Notes under the pieces: model-generated
Told to the model about the DNA's origin: nothing
Seen by the model: the letters and a program-made list of their open reading frames with translations, nothing else
Database searches by the model: none
NCBI GenBank assembly: GCA_031285625.1
Contig: JAITVV010000080.1
Location: 55,902-119,901, forward strand
Direction of reading: 5' to 3'
DNA from: Prevotella sp.
GTDB lineage: Bacteria; Bacteroidota; Bacteroidia; Bacteroidales; Dysgonomonadaceae
Length of the DNA: 64,000 nt
Position numbers and translations under genes: made by a program
Shown here: in pieces, positions 46,657 through 56,720 of the stretch
How the letters are laid out: every line of letters begins with the position of its first letter
Position numbering within the stretch: position 1 is the stretch's first letter

Positions 46657-46697
46657 GTGACAAAGGTAACAGCTTTTTACCGTTTCTGTATTGTAAC
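46657..46697 (-). promoter_or_regulatory. Bipartite GTTAC element, copy D
   Basis: Minus strand: GTTACA, 21 nt, then GTTACCTTTGTCAC, phase 27 nt. TACCTTTG at 46661-46668 would start transcription near 46654, 18 nt before the start codon, which fits a promoter. Confidence 0.6.
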
Positions 46698-46751
46698 CTT
46701 TTCTATCGTAGTATTTGTTATAGATAAAACAATAAACATAAAGTAATAGTT

Positions 46752-47405
46752 TTACATACTTGCTATTTCATCCGATTCATATACATGATAACCTACTGTA
46801 CCCTGTTGTGCTATATTAAACATTGCATTGGCTACTTTCTTAGATTTTACCGGACGATATTTTCTTAGTTTTCCAACCATGAATACAGAGAAAATTTTCA
46901 TTGCATATTCTCCCAGCTTTTCACCCAGACGGAATTCTTTCCTGTTTCCGATCAATAGAGATGGACGAAATATGGAGATAGACTGAAATGGCAGTTTTCT
47001 CAATTGCTCTTCACATTTTCCTTTAGTGCGCAAATAGAAATTGCTGGATTCGGGATTGGCCCCGATAGAGGAGATTATCGAAAATTGTTTTACTCCGTTT
47101 TTAGCTCCTGTCTTAGCAAATTCGACAGGATAGGTCAGGTCTACTTTTTCAAAAGCTTCCTGACTTCCGGCTTGTTTGATAGTGGTGCCAAGACAACAGA
47201 ACATATCATTCCCTTCCACATAGTCCTGATATGATTCGACATTGTCAAAATCGACAACATGCTGAATCAGTTTTGGATGAGATATTTTTGTTTGCCGGCG
47301 TACAAAGCTGATTACCTTATCATATACATCGCTCGAAAGTAATGTCTTTAATAAATGGGAACCGGTTAGTCCTGTACTACCTATTATAATTGCAGTTTTT
47401 GTCAT
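46752..47405 (-). CDS. NAD(P)H-binding oxidoreductase, HTATIP2/YbjT-like
   Basis: A 217-residue atypical short-chain dehydrogenase. IIGSTGLTGSHLLKTLLSS is the nucleotide site, and FCCLGTTIKQAGSQEAFEKVD and FSIISSIGANPES match the HTATIP2-like group. KEFRLGEKLGEYA lies near the C-terminus. The substrate is unknown. Confidence 0.8.
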   Translation of the reverse strand: MTKTAIIIGSTGLTGSHLLKTLLSSDVYDKVISFVRRQTKISHPKLIQHVVDFDNVESYQDYVEGNDMFCCLGTTIKQAGSQEAFEKVDLTYPVEFAKTGAKNGVKQFSIISSIGANPESSNFYLRTKGKCEEQLRKLPFQSISIFRPSLLIGNRKEFRLGEKLGEYAMKIFSVFMVGKLRKYRPVKSKKVANAMFNIAQQGTVGYHVYESDEIASM

Positions 47406-47510
47406 TCTTATTTCTTAAATTTAATTGTTTCTTAGATAGTTATGTCAATAATAGTGCCAATATGGTTTTATATTTGTTATTTTAAACTATATTATGAAAT
47501 ATCATTTATG

Positions 47511-49973
47511 TTAATCTAAATCAACAACAGTGATCCCTGTTCCTCCAAACTGTACATGCTCATCCTGATAATTACGGACTCCCGGAGCACTATGCAGATA
47601 ATCCCTGATGATTTGTCTTAATGCTCCTGTGCCCGTTCCATGAAGGATACGGACACGGGACATACCTACTAATACAGCATCATCGATAAAATACATCACA
47701 GCTTGTAGCGCTTCGTCGCCTCTCATACCTCTCACATCGATATCTTGCTTGAAGTTAAGCTTTTTTTCTCGTACATCATCAGTGGCAGCGGCACTCATTA
47801 ATGTGCTTTTTGTATCCCGTTTAACCTGATTTTTGCTTACATATTCCAGCGTATCGAGCTTCGCAGTCGATTTTATCATACCGAAAGCAACAATAGCACT
47901 ATCTTTTTTTATATCCAGTACTTGTCCTATAGATGTCTGCCCTTTAATGCGCACATTATCTCCAACAGATATCGGTTGCTGTCTTTGCTCTTTAGGCTGT
48001 TTGTCCTTTTGTTTCTTTGTTTTTTCTTTGTCTTTTATTTTTTGAATTTTACGGGCGATCTTATCATCCGTAAAATTATCATCGTTTCCTAGTGTCGATT
48101 TAAAATCATTAAGCGATTGCCGCGCTTCTTTGGTTTTCTCCTTTTCAGCTTGAGATTCCCTTATTGTACGTATTGTATTTTCTATCTTCGCATTAGCTTC
48201 TGATAATATGCGTTCTGCTTCAGTTTTTGCCTGACGGAGTATTTCTTTGCGCTGTTTATCTACAGCAAGCAAGTCGGTTTCGTAAGTTTCTGTAATTTCT
48301 TCAAGCCGTTTTTCTTTTTGGCGAACACTTTGTCGTTTGGTTTCCCAATAACGTTTGTCACGGACTATATCTTGCAAATACTTGTCCATATTGATATAGT
48401 CACTACCAACAATTTCAGAAGCATCTGCAATAACATCTTCTGGAAGGCCAATCTTTCGCGCAATTTCTATAGCAAACGAACTTCCCGGATTGCCAATAGA
48501 AAGGGTAAATAACGGTTGCATCAGATGGCGGTCATAGAGCATAGCCCCGTTTACCACGCCTTTGTGCTCATTTGCGTAATGCTTCAGATTCTGATAGTGT
48601 GTTGTTATTACACCGAATGCTTCTTTTTCATTAAAGCGTTTAAGTAATGATTCAGCAATAGCACCCCCTATCTGAGGTTCAGTACCACCTCCGAATTCGT
48701 CAATGAGCAAAATTGTATTCTTATCACAGTTCCTGACAAAATATTTCATGTTGGTCAGATGCGAGCTATATGTACTCAGGTCGTTTTCTATAGATTGTTC
48801 ATCACCTATATCTATAAATATATTATCAAATACTCCAACAATAGAATTCTCGGCCAGTGGAATAGGAACTCCGCATTGAACCATATATTGCAAAAGTCCT
48901 ACGGTTTTCAAACATACGGACTTTCCTCCGGCATTGGGTCCTGAAATAATAAGTAGTCGCTTGTCCTCTTCAAGCTCTATATCAAGAGGGACGATATTTT
49001 TATTTTGTTTCCTGTGAGATATGAACAATAAAGGATGCTTAGCCCTATACCACCTGATAATCTGTTTGTTTTCCATTGGTGGTTTGATGGCATCAATATC
49101 GATAGCAAAAGTAGCTTTGGCTCTGATGAAATCTATCATAGCCAGAAATTCATAGGATTGCAAGATCTCGGGAACAAGCGGGCGTAGAATATCCGTGAAT
49201 GCGATTAGTATTTTTACTATCTCGCGACGTTCTTCACTTTCCAGCTCTCTTATGCGATTATTAGCTTCCACCACCTCGGCAGGTTCTATAAACACGGTTT
49301 TTCCGGAAGCAGACTCATCATGTACGATTCCCTTTATTTTTCGTTTGAATGCAGGGGCAACAGGTATCACCAGACGTCCGTCACGCATTGTTGGGGTTAC
49401 GTCTTTTTCTACAAGGCCCTCACTTTGAGCTGATCGGAGAATTGCATTTAAGCTTCGAGAAATACCACCCGCTACATGTGCAATATCTTTTCGTATGCGA
49501 TTCAGTTCGGATGAAGCATTATCCTTTATACGTCCAAACTTATCTAGAATGTTATCTATCCTGCTGATTAGCTGTGGAAAGACAATAACTTCGCCTGCTA
49601 AAGCATATAAATAAGGGTAAGCTGTGTTTTCTTCGTCTTCTTTCTTTAGAAAGGAAACGATATCACGTATTGTTTGTAGCGAACGGCGTAGGTCAAACAG
49701 GGCTATTTCATCTATCCATGTACCTTCTATCCGTATATTACGTAACGATGGACGGACATCCAAAAAGTAATTGGTAGGGAAGTTATCCTCTTCTTGTATA
49801 ATCCGGATAAATTCCTCTGTTTGTGATAATGCATCTGTTATATGTATGTAGTCAGAAGAAAAAAGCATTTCCTCGACCCTTTCTTCTCCTAATGGACTTA
49901 AGCATTTGGATGCAAGTATTTGACGAATTTTGTCAAATCCTATTTTATATTCAAAATTTTCAGGATAGATCAC
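47511..49973 (-). CDS. mutS2: Endonuclease MutS2
   Basis: An 820-residue MutS2. Walker A GPNAGGKSVCLKT and LLIDEFGGGTEP form the ATPase, a long coiled coil follows (about residues 510-630, KRLEEITETYE), then a KOW-like segment and the C-terminal Smr nuclease domain (DVRGMRGDEALQ, RILHGTGTGALR). It acts on branched DNA or stalled ribosomes in various bacteria. The start is GTG 49973, giving the family's usual IYPENFEYKIGFDKIR opening; the ATG at 49997 lies within the -7 box. Confidence 0.92.
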   Translation of the reverse strand: MIYPENFEYKIGFDKIRQILASKCLSPLGEERVEEMLFSSDYIHITDALSQTEEFIRIIQEEDNFPTNYFLDVRPSLRNIRIEGTWIDEIALFDLRRSLQTIRDIVSFLKKEDEENTAYPYLYALAGEVIVFPQLISRIDNILDKFGRIKDNASSELNRIRKDIAHVAGGISRSLNAILRSAQSEGLVEKDVTPTMRDGRLVIPVAPAFKRKIKGIVHDESASGKTVFIEPAEVVEANNRIRELESEERREIVKILIAFTDILRPLVPEILQSYEFLAMIDFIRAKATFAIDIDAIKPPMENKQIIRWYRAKHPLLFISHRKQNKNIVPLDIELEEDKRLLIISGPNAGGKSVCLKTVGLLQYMVQCGVPIPLAENSIVGVFDNIFIDIGDEQSIENDLSTYSSHLTNMKYFVRNCDKNTILLIDEFGGGTEPQIGGAIAESLLKRFNEKEAFGVITTHYQNLKHYANEHKGVVNGAMLYDRHLMQPLFTLSIGNPGSSFAIEIARKIGLPEDVIADASEIVGSDYINMDKYLQDIVRDKRYWETKRQSVRQKEKRLEEITETYETDLLAVDKQRKEILRQAKTEAERILSEANAKIENTIRTIRESQAEKEKTKEARQSLNDFKSTLGNDDNFTDDKIARKIQKIKDKEKTKKQKDKQPKEQRQQPISVGDNVRIKGQTSIGQVLDIKKDSAIVAFGMIKSTAKLDTLEYVSKNQVKRDTKSTLMSAAATDDVREKKLNFKQDIDVRGMRGDEALQAVMYFIDDAVLVGMSRVRILHGTGTGALRQIIRDYLHSAPGVRNYQDEHVQFGGTGITVVDLD

Positions 49974-49994
49974 ACTATTATTTTTTATTGGGTG

Positions 49995-50002
49995 CAAAGA
50001 TA
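49995..50002 (-). promoter_or_regulatory. -7 element of mutS2
   Basis: Minus-strand TATCTTTG. Transcription would start near 49988, 15 nt before GTG 49973, which excludes ATG 49997 as the start. Confidence 0.55.
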
Positions 50003-50752
50003 ATGAATTTGCTTAAAAAGTTTTATTCTCATTTTTTTGTAAAATTGACATAGAATTTTTGTTAAATATAAAATTAAATTCTATTTTTGTAGTGACAATA
50101 CATAAAAGAAGACTTGAAAGGTCCTTTGCAAACTGAATAAAATATTAGAATAACAAAAGTATCAGATATTTACATCAAAGTAAAGAAGAACTATACATTA
50201 TTTTTTATTACCTATATACTTTAAGGAGCCCAAATTAAAAACCATTAAAAATATAAGATATAAAATAATTGGAAAACGAAGACCAAATAACTTCTGGTTC
50301 TACTTGTCTGAAACTTTCAAAAATAAAATATAGAATATACCAATGCAATAGAGGAGTGACTAAAGGATTTATTGGGCATTTATTATCCTGCAATGACTCT
50401 TATCTTTAAACTAACAAGTGTTTTACCTCATTTATTTGCTTGTGAAAGTGGATACTTGGGTTGTCATTGAAAAAACACTTCTCTAACGCGTTGGTTATTT
50501 AATCTCTTACTTGCCAAGCCGAATATATATGGTTAGACTCACTAATCAACTGGTATTATGCATGGTTTCTTAAATATACTTTAGATATCTGAAATTATAT
50601 TATTCTTTCTTAATAGTATTTTTGTATTTGTTTGGTATATAGCTACAAAAGGAATTCTTTTTTATATTCATTCTAAATAGGCTGAAATTTATATCTTCTT
50701 TTAGATAAAAAATACGCATCTTTGCACTTCTAAATTAAAGAAAGATTTGGCT
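50003..50752. other. 750-nt gene-free region between mutS2 and feoAB
   Basis: No credible ORF. It contains a consensus promoter (50058-50089) pointing right, a 9-nt inverted repeat AAGTGTTTT/AAAACACTT (about 50417 and 50472), a small hairpin GGTTAG/CTAATC near 50532, and a near-consensus -7 box CATCTTTG (50717-50724) before feoAB. It may hold a long leader or a non-coding RNA. Confidence 0.55.
50058..50089 (+). promoter_or_regulatory. Consensus promoter into gene-free region
   Basis: TTTG (50058-50061), a 20-nt spacer, TATTTTTG (50082-50089). No gene starts within the next 650 nt. Confidence 0.55.
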
Positions 50753-53230
50753 ATGCTTTTGTCTGATTTGAAGACGGGTGAAAAAGGTGTGATTGTACGT
50801 GTTTACGGTAGTGGTGCCTTTCGAAAACGTATTCTGGAAATGGGTTTTATCAAAGGTAAAACAATAAAGGTTATTCTTAATGCACCTCTGAAGGACCCGA
50901 TTAAGTATAAAATAATGGATTATGAAGTTTCACTGCGTCGTAGTGAGGCGAGACTAATCGAGGTTGTTTATTCCGATACACCTAAAGTAAAAGGGGAATT
51001 TTCCTCTCAGGATCCGGTTACTGTTGATTCTGACCGGTATTCAGAAGATGCTTTTATTCCTTCGCATAGGGCATCACATTTGGAGGGGAAGAAAAAAATT
51101 ACGGTTGCGTTAGTGGGAAATCCTAATGCTGGTAAGACGTCTTTATTTAATATCGCTTCAGGTGCTCATGAGCATGTGGGGAATTATGGCGGCGTCACAG
51201 TTGATTCAAAAGAGGGTAAGTTTAAGCATGGTGGATACACATTCCATATAGTCGATCTTCCTGGTACCTATTCATTATCAGCATATACCCCCGAGGAGCT
51301 TTTTGTAAGAAGGCATATTGTAGAGGATCAGCCGGATGTTATAATAAATATTGTAGCAGCATCCAATCTGGAACGTAATCTATATCTGACCACGGAGCTT
51401 ATAGATATGGAGGTGCCTGCTGTGATAGCACTGAATATGTATGATGAGTTGCAGGATACAGGCAGTGAATTTGATTATCAGAGTCTCTCTGAAATGATTG
51501 GCATTCCTATTGTTCCTACTGTTGCAAAATCAGGGGTTGGTATAGGTGATCTATTTGATGCGGTGATCCGTGTATATGAAGAGAAAGAACCTGTCGTTCG
51601 CAGAGTTCATATATATTATGGTAATACAGTAGAGAATTCTATAAGCAAACTGAACATATTGCTTGAAAAGCAAATGGGAGCCGGATTAGTCTTTCCCCGC
51701 CGTTATATTTCTGTCAAATTACTGGAAAAAGATAAAGATATCGATGCATATGTAAGCGGATTGTCAAATGCGAAGGATATATTTACTTTAAGGGATGCGG
51801 AAATAAAATATATTGAGGACACACTAAAAGAAGATACAGAGTCTGCATTAACCAATGCGCGTTATGGCTTTGTGGCCGGGGGGCTGAAGCAAACCTTAAA
51901 AGAGAAGCTAGTAGAATCGGATACTACCCGTATGATAGATGCTGTGGTGACAAATAAGTATCTTGGTTTTCCTATCTTTTTCTTCTTTATGTGGGTTATG
52001 TTTGAATGTACCTTCAGGCTTGGTGGATACCCTATGGAGTGGATAGAAAGCGGTGTAGGTGTATTGGGCGATTTTATCCGTACTACTATGGCTGATGGAA
52101 TGCTCAAGGATCTTATTGTTGATGGCATCATTGGCGGGGTAGGGGGCGTTATTGTTTTTCTTCCCAATATATTGATATTATATGCTTTTATTTCATTTAT
52201 GGAAGATTCCGGCTATATGGCACGTGCAGCTTTTATAATGGATAAGGTTATGCATAAGATGGGGTTGCATGGAAAATCTTTTATCCCACTTGTAATGGGT
52301 TTTGGTTGTAATGTACCTGCCATATTGTCAACTCGTACTATCGAGAGCCGTAATAGCAGAATGATAACTATGCTGATCAATCCTTTTATGTCTTGTAGTG
52401 CCCGATTACCGGTTTATCTGTTGTTTGTGGGGGTCTTCTTTAAGTCATATGCCAGTTTTGTCTTATTCGGATTATATTTTACGGGTATATTGCTTGCAGT
52501 TGTTTCTGCCAGGCTGTTTAAGCGATTTCTTTTTCCTAAAGAGGATATGCCTTTTGTAATGGAATTACCTCCTTATCGTATGCCTACCGCAAAATCAGTT
52601 GCGATACATATGTGGGATAAATCCCAGCAATATTTGAGAAAAATGGGAGGGGTTATTCTTATTGCATCTATTATTATTTGGTTCTTGGGGTATTTCCCTC
52701 TGGATAAAGAGCGCGAAGATAGATATAACCAATTAATGACTCAGATTGAGCAACAGGATAGTCTGGCTGAGGTAGAAAAGGGGGCGCAACTTGAGGAACT
52801 GATGGATCAGCATAATATTGAGCATCAGGAAGAATCATATATAGGGCGTATCGGAAAGGCTATCGAGCCGGTAATGAAACCTCTTGGTTTCGACTGGAAG
52901 ATAAGTGTGAGTTTATTGTCTGGTATGGCCGCGAAAGAAGTTGTAGTAAGTACACTGGGTGTCTTATATACAGGTGAATCGGAAAATCAGGAATCCTTGG
53001 AGGCCCGGTTGACAAGTGAAACTAAAGCAGATGGTTCTCCTACTTTTACACCGTTGGTTGTTGTCAGTTTGTTGCTTTTTGTGTTAATTTACTTTCCATG
53101 TGTTGCTACTATAGTTGCAATAAAAGAAGAGGCTGGGTCATGGAAGTGGGGCGTTTTTAGTATCATTTATACAACAATGTTAGCTTGGTTTATCTCTTTT
53201 ATTGTCTTTCAGATTGGAAGTTTGCTCTAA
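50753..53230 (+). CDS. feoB: Ferrous iron transporter, FeoA-FeoB fusion
   Basis: An 825-residue fusion. Residues 1-75 are a FeoA SH3-like domain (LSDLKTGEKGVIVRVYG, RILEMGFIKGKTI). A linker leads to the FeoB G domain with G1 GNPNAGKT (about 122-129), G3 DLPGTYSL and G4 NMYD. The membrane part has both Gate motifs (MGFGCNVPAILSTRT, SGMAAKEVVVSTLGVLY). It imports Fe2+ across the inner membrane. FeoA-FeoB fusion is normal in Bacteroidota. The start is ATG 50753 rather than TTG 50747. Confidence 0.95.
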   Translation: MLLSDLKTGEKGVIVRVYGSGAFRKRILEMGFIKGKTIKVILNAPLKDPIKYKIMDYEVSLRRSEARLIEVVYSDTPKVKGEFSSQDPVTVDSDRYSEDAFIPSHRASHLEGKKKITVALVGNPNAGKTSLFNIASGAHEHVGNYGGVTVDSKEGKFKHGGYTFHIVDLPGTYSLSAYTPEELFVRRHIVEDQPDVIINIVAASNLERNLYLTTELIDMEVPAVIALNMYDELQDTGSEFDYQSLSEMIGIPIVPTVAKSGVGIGDLFDAVIRVYEEKEPVVRRVHIYYGNTVENSISKLNILLEKQMGAGLVFPRRYISVKLLEKDKDIDAYVSGLSNAKDIFTLRDAEIKYIEDTLKEDTESALTNARYGFVAGGLKQTLKEKLVESDTTRMIDAVVTNKYLGFPIFFFFMWVMFECTFRLGGYPMEWIESGVGVLGDFIRTTMADGMLKDLIVDGIIGGVGGVIVFLPNILILYAFISFMEDSGYMARAAFIMDKVMHKMGLHGKSFIPLVMGFGCNVPAILSTRTIESRNSRMITMLINPFMSCSARLPVYLLFVGVFFKSYASFVLFGLYFTGILLAVVSARLFKRFLFPKEDMPFVMELPPYRMPTAKSVAIHMWDKSQQYLRKMGGVILIASIIIWFLGYFPLDKEREDRYNQLMTQIEQQDSLAEVEKGAQLEELMDQHNIEHQEESYIGRIGKAIEPVMKPLGFDWKISVSLLSGMAAKEVVVSTLGVLYTGESENQESLEARLTSETKADGSPTFTPLVVVSLLLFVLIYFPCVATIVAIKEEAGSWKWGVFSIIYTTMLAWFISFIVFQIGSLL

Positions 53231-53292
53231 ATTGAGCTTTTTTGATTTCTATTCGTAATGTTAGCGTATTTATTATAATCTTAAAGTAAAGT

Positions 53293-53318
53293 AAAGAGCA
53301 ATTTGTATTGCTCTTTCT
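53293..53318 (+). terminator. Terminator of feoAB
   Basis: A 10-bp stem AAAGAGCAAT/ATTGCTCTTT, loop TTGT, followed by a T-rich stretch. Confidence 0.8.
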
Positions 53319-53532
53319 TGTTTTTTGGAAAATGCTGGAAAAAAAGTGTTAAAACTACTATCTTCTCAAAAAAGTGTAAGTTGTTTTTCAAGAGTGAGCT
53401 TCCTTGATAAGTATATTTGTCTTTCAATGTGTTATGTAATTAACATATTCGTGTCTGAATTACCCTTTGTATTTTCCATTTTTTCTTATTTTCACTTTCA
53501 TAATGTCAAATTTTATATAATTTAATCTAAGG

Positions 53533-53563
53533 TTTGTTTTTTCGTGAAAATTGCCTAAATTTG
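53533..53563 (+). promoter_or_regulatory. Full-consensus promoter of susC/susD
   Basis: TTTG (53533-53536), a 19-nt spacer, TAAATTTG (53556-53563). The predicted start near 53570 gives a leader of about 98 nt. Confidence 0.75.
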
Positions 53564-53667
53564 CATGTCAAAAAACAAACTGATGCTAAAAATCAAAATA
53601 TGGTATCAAAGTGTTAAAATGATAGTGTCAGGTTGAAGTTTTAATTTATAATTAAAGTAGTGTTTGT

Positions 53668-56600
53668 ATGAAGAAAAGAGTGATGTTAATTTTATCCTGC
53701 TTATTTTTAAGTATAGGATTCATTACAGCACAAACAACTCGTGTTACCGGTGTCGTTATTGATGATATAGGTGAACCTGTTGTTGGTGCTTCGGTCGTTG
53801 TTAAAGGGACTACTGTTGGTACGATAACTGAAGTAGATGGTACTTTTTCTATTAATGTTCCTGAAGGAAAGAATACATTAGTATTTTCTTTAGTTGGGAT
53901 GACTTCTGTTGAAGCTAAAGTTTCTCAGAATATGAAGATTACCCTGAAGAATGACGAAACTGCATTAGAAGAGGTAGTTGTAACAGGATATGGTAATACT
54001 AAGAAAGCTACTTTTACAGGGTCAGCAACTACGATATCCAATAAATCCATAACTGAGGTAACTGTTAGTTCGATGGATAAGGCATTACAAGGAAATGCTC
54101 CCGGACTATTGACTCAAGCCTCTTCAGGACAACCCGGAGCTGGTCAACGTATTGTTATCCGTGGTCTTGGGTCTATTAATGCTGGTACAGAGCCATTGTG
54201 GATTATTGATGGTGTTCCGGTTGCCTCTGGTAATTATGGACAATTGACTGCGACAGGAGAAGTTGATTATTCTGATAACTCAAATCCACTTGCGGGAATT
54301 AATCCGAATGATATAGCAAATGTTACAGTTTTAAAGGATGCATCAGCTACATCTATATATGGAGCCCGTGCGGCTAATGGTGTGGTGTTGGTCACAACAA
54401 AACAGGGTTCAGAAGGTAAAACCAAATTCAATTTGTCTTCAAGTTATGGATGGTCTAGCCGTGCAACTAAGAAATTTAAAGTCATGAATAAAGATCAATA
54501 TGTTGATTTTCTATCTGATGCTTTATATAATGCTGGAGGGTATGCAGATAAGAATGAAGCTATTGCAGATGTTTATGATACTTTTCCAGTAGATGCAAAT
54601 GGAAATTCGTATGATTTTGATTGGATGAAGGCAGCATATAAAGACGATGCTCCTACTTATAGCGTAGACTTTTCGGCAAATGGTGGTAATTCTAAGACAA
54701 AATTTTATGTTTCTGCTGCTATTTTTAACCAAGAAGGTATGTTAGAAGCATCAGGTCTGAATCGTTTATCTAATAAGGTCAATGTTAGTCATGAATATTC
54801 AGAGAAATTGAGATTTGGTGTAAATAGTACTCTTTCGTTAACTAAACAGGATACACCATTAACTTCAAATAGTTATTATTCTAATCCGGTTTTGGCGTCA
54901 GCTGTTCAGCCAAATCTTGATCCGGGCATTATTGATGGCAAACCATTATCCAGAACGGTTATCCTTAGTTCAAATTTCTTATCTAATGTTGCATATAATT
55001 ATGCTAAGCAGAGAGTGTATCGGATTATCGAAAGTGGTTATGCTGAATATGATATATTAAAAGAATTAACTTACCGCATCCAAGCCGGGTTTGACTATAT
55101 GCAGGTGAATGAATCTCAATGGGATGATACCAGAGTTGGTGGTAATACTGCTATGAATACAGGTGGTCGGGCAACGCGTACCAATGGTGAAAGTTTGATT
55201 TGGAATGTTTCAAATACATTAAGTTATAATAAGATTTTTGATGGCGTACATAACTTAGGCGTTATGATAGGTCAGGAAGTAAATGATGATTCATATCGTT
55301 ATAATGGATCTTCCATTGAAGGATTTCCTTCTAATGAACTTCAGGAGCCTTCTTCTGGAACAACTCCTTCGGATGCATTTGGTAGCCATACAAATGTAAG
55401 ATTGGCATCTTTCTTGTCTCGGGTAAATTATGCTTACGATAATAAATATATTCTCTCTGCTAGTTTTCGTCGTGATGGATCTTCTCGTTTCTCCGAAAAG
55501 AACAGATGGGCTAACTTCTGGTCTGTAGGTGGACAATGGAGAATCAGTCAGGAGCAATTTATGCAAGGCTTTTCTGGATGGTTATCCAATTTAGGATTAA
55601 GAGCTAGTTATGGTACTGCTGGTAACTCGGATATTAAAACAACTACCAGAATCGATGGCCGATATGCTGCCAGGGGTACATATAGAGCTGGTTATAATTA
55701 TAATGGAATACCAGGAATGGGACCTTATCAGATGGTAAATGAAAATTTGAAATGGGAAACAAGTAATTCTTTTAATGTGGGTCTTGATTTTGCTGCTTTC
55801 AATAATAGGTTAAGCACAACAATTGAATTCTATAACAAACGGACAACAGATTTATTACTTGAAGTGCCTGTTTCCAGAACTACAGGTTTTTCTGTTGCAA
55901 TGCAAAATGTCGGTGTGATGCAAAACAGGGGTGTTGAATGGACTGTAAATGCAGTGCCTGTGGTTACAAAAGACTTTGAATGGTCTGTAAACTTTAATAT
56001 AAGCCATAATAAGAACAAGATTGTTGAACTTTATGAGAAACAGGATATCATAATCGGATCTAGAATATATAGAGAAGGTGAGGACATGCAGTCTATTTAT
56101 ACATACGAGTGGGCTGGAGTTGATCCGGATGATGGAGCTCCTATGTGGTATGCAAAAGATGGCTCAAAGGTGAAAAGTGTAAGCCAGGCTGAGAGGCGTA
56201 TTGTTGGTTCTGCAGCTCCTAAATATTTTGGGGGGTTAACAAATTCATTCAAATTTAAAGGCTTTGATTTATCTGCATTGATTTACTTTAATCAGGGTAA
56301 CGATATATCGGATCAAACCCTTGCTATGGTTAATGCTTTTGGATCGAGAGGCTTATTCAACCAGTCTGTTGATATGGTAAATAGATGGCAAAAGCCGGGA
56401 GATATAACAGATGTGCCAAAAGCAATGTATGGTGTATCTTCAGCTGTATATGCACCTATGTCTTCAAGATATGTATACGATGGTTCTTACATACGTTTAA
56501 GAAGTTTAACTGTTGGTTATACCCTTCCTATGGTTAAAGGTTTAAGATTATATTTCCAGGGAACAAATCTATTTACTATAACTGATTATAAAGGTTTAGA

Positions 56601-56685
56601 CCCTGAGGTTGGTATTAATGGAGACCCATGGTTTGGTTATCCGGTAAGCAAGACAATTACTTTCGGATTTAATTATAATTTTTAA
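53668..56685 (+). CDS. SusC/RagA-family TonB-linked outer-membrane transporter
   Basis: A 1005-residue SusC-type transporter. After a signal peptide (ending FITAQ) come a carboxypeptidase-like domain (TRVTGVVIDDIGEPVVGAS), the linker EEVVVTGYGN, the plug (IVIRGLGSINAGTEPLWIID, LKDASATSIYGARAANGV), and a 22-strand barrel ending FGFNYNF. It works with the SusD protein encoded 35 nt downstream to import large nutrients. No glycosidase, peptidase, ECF sigma or anti-sigma gene is adjacent, so the substrate is unknown. Neighbouring feoAB and the FeoB-associated peptide are the only hints. Confidence 0.93.
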   Translation: MKKRVMLILSCLFLSIGFITAQTTRVTGVVIDDIGEPVVGASVVVKGTTVGTITEVDGTFSINVPEGKNTLVFSLVGMTSVEAKVSQNMKITLKNDETALEEVVVTGYGNTKKATFTGSATTISNKSITEVTVSSMDKALQGNAPGLLTQASSGQPGAGQRIVIRGLGSINAGTEPLWIIDGVPVASGNYGQLTATGEVDYSDNSNPLAGINPNDIANVTVLKDASATSIYGARAANGVVLVTTKQGSEGKTKFNLSSSYGWSSRATKKFKVMNKDQYVDFLSDALYNAGGYADKNEAIADVYDTFPVDANGNSYDFDWMKAAYKDDAPTYSVDFSANGGNSKTKFYVSAAIFNQEGMLEASGLNRLSNKVNVSHEYSEKLRFGVNSTLSLTKQDTPLTSNSYYSNPVLASAVQPNLDPGIIDGKPLSRTVILSSNFLSNVAYNYAKQRVYRIIESGYAEYDILKELTYRIQAGFDYMQVNESQWDDTRVGGNTAMNTGGRATRTNGESLIWNVSNTLSYNKIFDGVHNLGVMIGQEVNDDSYRYNGSSIEGFPSNELQEPSSGTTPSDAFGSHTNVRLASFLSRVNYAYDNKYILSASFRRDGSSRFSEKNRWANFWSVGGQWRISQEQFMQGFSGWLSNLGLRASYGTAGNSDIKTTTRIDGRYAARGTYRAGYNYNGIPGMGPYQMVNENLKWETSNSFNVGLDFAAFNNRLSTTIEFYNKRTTDLLLEVPVSRTTGFSVAMQNVGVMQNRGVEWTVNAVPVVTKDFEWSVNFNISHNKNKIVELYEKQDIIIGSRIYREGEDMQSIYTYEWAGVDPDDGAPMWYAKDGSKVKSVSQAERRIVGSAAPKYFGGLTNSFKFKGFDLSALIYFNQGNDISDQTLAMVNAFGSRGLFNQSVDMVNRWQKPGDITDVPKAMYGVSSAVYAPMSSRYVYDGSYIRLRSLTVGYTLPMVKGLRLYFQGTNLFTITDYKGLDPEVGINGDPWFGYPVSKTITFGFNYNF

Positions 56686-56720
56686 GTAGTTAATAGCTAT
56701 TTTTATCAAAAAAAAACATT

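Larger units (their letters stand above)
53231..53667. other. 437-nt region between feoAB and susC
   Basis: It contains the feoAB terminator and the susC promoter. A 66-codon frame at 53325-53525 has no signal or support and is not called. Nothing else was seen. Confidence 0.6.

Noticed and set aside
53325-53525. 66-codon ORF between feoAB and susC
   Set aside because: Immediately after a terminator, no start support, irregular Phe/Ser-rich composition typical of AT-rich chance ORFs.
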